The notes beneath the pieces were generated by a model. It was not told the origin of the DNA. It was given only the letters and a program-made list of their open reading frames with translations, and did no database searches. 64,000 nucleotides of DNA from positions 1,984,327 to 2,048,326 of the forward strand of contig CAADRB010000018.1 in NCBI GenBank assembly GCA_900708905.1, given 5' to 3'. Made by a program: the position numbers and the translations under genes. Origin of the DNA: Hymenolepis diminuta (lineage: Eukaryota; Platyhelminthes; Cestoda; Cyclophyllidea; Hymenolepididae). Below, one piece after another: positions 62,150-64,000 of this stretch (positions are counted from its first letter, which is position 1; every line of letters starts with the position of its first letter).

Positions 62150-63130
62150 AGAAAAGTGTTTCCAATATATTTGCTAAATAAGGCTAGAGCAGGGAACCTT
62201 ATTTGGATCATTATCTAACGCCTCCTTCAATAATGAACCTTTAATTCAAGTCTTTGATATAAACTTTTGATATAATAAGAAATTTTCTAATGCAATTGAC
62301 TATGTTCTAGGATAGCTTGATTCCACACAGCCTTGATGAGGTTGCATAAGTTCGAAACGGATTAACAAAGATGGGAAATTTTCCACACTGACAATCGATG
62401 GCTTCATGAATTGCTGAATTTACAGCAAGGATCGCTAGTAACTCTTGGTACTGCCCACATGCTTTGAAATGAGATTAGTTTCTTTCTGATTTGCCAGGTT
62501 TTAAACTGTTTTTATTCAGGCATCTTCTCTTTGCGGCATCAGCTGTAACTAGACAGTGGTCAAAGTTTATATCAGCTTAAGTCAAGAAATACGACTTTGA
62601 CTTTTCTTGTAGCAAGTTAGAAATCATGGTGGTTCTGGCAAGTTTTTGGATGGAACCAAGTATGTCGTCTACCATTTGACTTTAGAAAGAAGGAATTTAC
62701 AACATACGGTTTATTTTTTCAGTCGTCTGTGAAGTGTTCTACTACATTTACATAACTACTGTGAACAATACGACCGAGGCGACAGTTAAAATCACCATTT
62801 ATGATGACAGTATTCCAGTTGGCTTTATGTCTCTTATCACCTTATCTAGTTGCCAACACAAAGTTCCTTTCCCTTGAAATTGAGGCAAACAGTCAGTTGG
62901 CACATAACAGCCAATACTACCCAGTACAGTCATAGCCAACCTGTTCGAGAAACGTTTAAGTTCTTGAACTTGGAGGTGTGAGTCATTATTGGCATGGAGG
63001 ACACCATCAATCGGGAGTGAGTGGGTCATTTGTCCAGAATTGTACATAGTAACGCAGGGAAAAATTGAAATCTTTGATGTTTCAGTTGTTTTCATTTAAG
63101 TTAAATCTGCCAGATGAAACTTTCGGTCAG
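62150..63130 (-). pseudogene. Decayed non-LTR retrotransposon (LINE) endonuclease
   Basis: The minus strand shows the end of an apurinic-type (EEP) endonuclease of the RTE/CR1 sort: INGDFNCRLGR near 62800-62770, then RHTWFHPKTCQNHH near 62667-62640, the usual order before the SDH-type end of the domain. Downstream NLIKAVWNQAILE (about 62340-62300) suits the linker before the reverse transcriptase. Stops and frameshifts interrupt it and no reverse transcriptase was seen, so it is a dead 5' part. Confidence 0.6.
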
Positions 63131-64000
63131 ACAATTGATGTCTATTATTCAGAAGTTTTAATTCATGGCTGCAAAACATGACATTCTGTGGCCCAAAATT
63201 CAGGATCTGGCCCTAGATTCCTGCTCTAAAGGAAAATGATTGTTGTAAGTGAAAATTTAAATTCACACCCAGTAAGGTAAGTTGAACGGTTGGTCAGGTC
63301 GTTATTAGAACGGATGAAAGTCATTGTGTCTTTGGTTATACCATCCATCGATGGTAATTTCCAGTTCCCGACCTCCAAGCAGCTGCATCATGGGCGCACA
63401 CCACTACATCGGGCGTGCAGATGTACACTTGGTGATCAGATCCTGTCGACTGACAGCAATTCTGGTTATCGACAAGTCATATTGAAAAATTAGACACACG
63501 CACCGTAGTAAAAGGCAATCATGTCCGACTCCAGATAATTTAATTTGAAGATGAATTTCAACTATCACATGATTTTGCTTCTGCCCCACACATACACATT
63601 CATACATATGAATCAAAGGCAAATAGAAATTATCCTTTAGATTTTTCGATTCGAATCTTTAAAAGCTAAATGCTAGCTTTTAATGCAAATAATAGTAATG
63701 AAAGTTTCATCTTTCTAAGTTCTGAAAGACTAAATTCACTACTAAGGGCAAAGATTAAATCATCTCCGTTTAGTGATTAAACCGTCTATAATTATAAGCT
63801 CCGTCCGATACATAAATACATTTTCTTAAGCTACTTAGACCAAATTCCCCTTTAAAACTGGATATCTGATTGGTACTACAGTAAAAATGCTAAACCATAG
63901 CTAGAAATACGCGTTTGTGTAATTACTGCATTTTTATTATTCTGGAAAAAACGCATGCCATTCATAAACGTCAGTAGAGCCGTTACAGATAATCGCTATT

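Larger units (their letters stand above)
56378..64000. other. Gene-poor region with repeats and a decayed LINE
   Basis: Contains repeats at about 56700-56830, 57000-57075 and 61400-61540, an AT-rich palindromic microsatellite near 58735-58790, and the LINE remnant at 62150-63130. Frames at 60988-61254, 61385-61840 and 63290-63493 were examined and not supported as genes. Confidence 0.5.

Noticed and set aside
1..64000. A spliced-leader RNA gene, CRISPR array, rRNA or bacterial operon
   Set aside because: No leader-like sequence with a downstream donor and Sm site, no regular repeat array and no rRNA were seen. All recognised genes are intron-bearing metazoan genes.

Overview
This window is nuclear DNA from a flatworm, most likely a cestode (tapeworm). 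It is AT-rich, every recognisable gene is split by introns, and the introns fall into two size classes: about 28-40 nt and about 68-79 nt, plus some long ones. That bimodal, very short intron pattern is known from tapeworms. The proteins are clearly metazoan. The base composition would suit a hymenolepidid-type worm, but the species cannot be fixed from the sequence alone.

Layout. 61-8276 (+): RNA polymerase III subunit RPC5 (POLR3E), apparently complete in 17 exons. 8277-14718: no convincing gene; it holds a solo LTR with a 4-bp target duplication and a tRNA-headed SINE. 14719-19208 (-): RAD17, the checkpoint clamp-loader subunit. 19777-22100 (+): a small C2H2 zinc-finger protein, divergent from RAD17 across a ~570-bp intergenic region. 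24216-34568 (+): a two-pore channel of the TPC2 type, reconstructed in 19 exons. 34745-36025 (+): mitochondrial enoyl-CoA hydratase (ECHS1), starting only 176 bp after the channel stop, with a splice acceptor touching its ATG; this looks like a trans-spliced operon. 36638-40045 (+): a divergent F-box/kelch protein of the FBXO42 type. 40046-46499: repeats, including a second solo LTR. 46500-52722 (-): exons of a PINCH (LIMS)-type LIM-only adaptor, with a possible 5' exon at 56142-56377. 56378-64000: no gene recognised; dispersed repeats and a decayed LINE endonuclease.

The genes belong to unrelated household systems: Pol III transcription, the DNA damage checkpoint, endolysosomal cation flux, beta-oxidation, ubiquitin ligation and integrin-linked adhesion. 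The only likely functional coupling is expression: TPC2-ECHS1 as a co-transcribed pair, and RAD17/zinc finger sharing a divergent promoter region.

The most interesting signals are a 28-nt intron in POLR3E, the TPC2-ECHS1 junction, two solo LTRs of 374 and 373 bp with perfect 4-bp target duplications, a tRNA-headed SINE family in both orientations, and a zinc finger split by a ~42-residue insert. All exon models were made by eye from reading frames, splice signals and remembered family conservation; no search was run.
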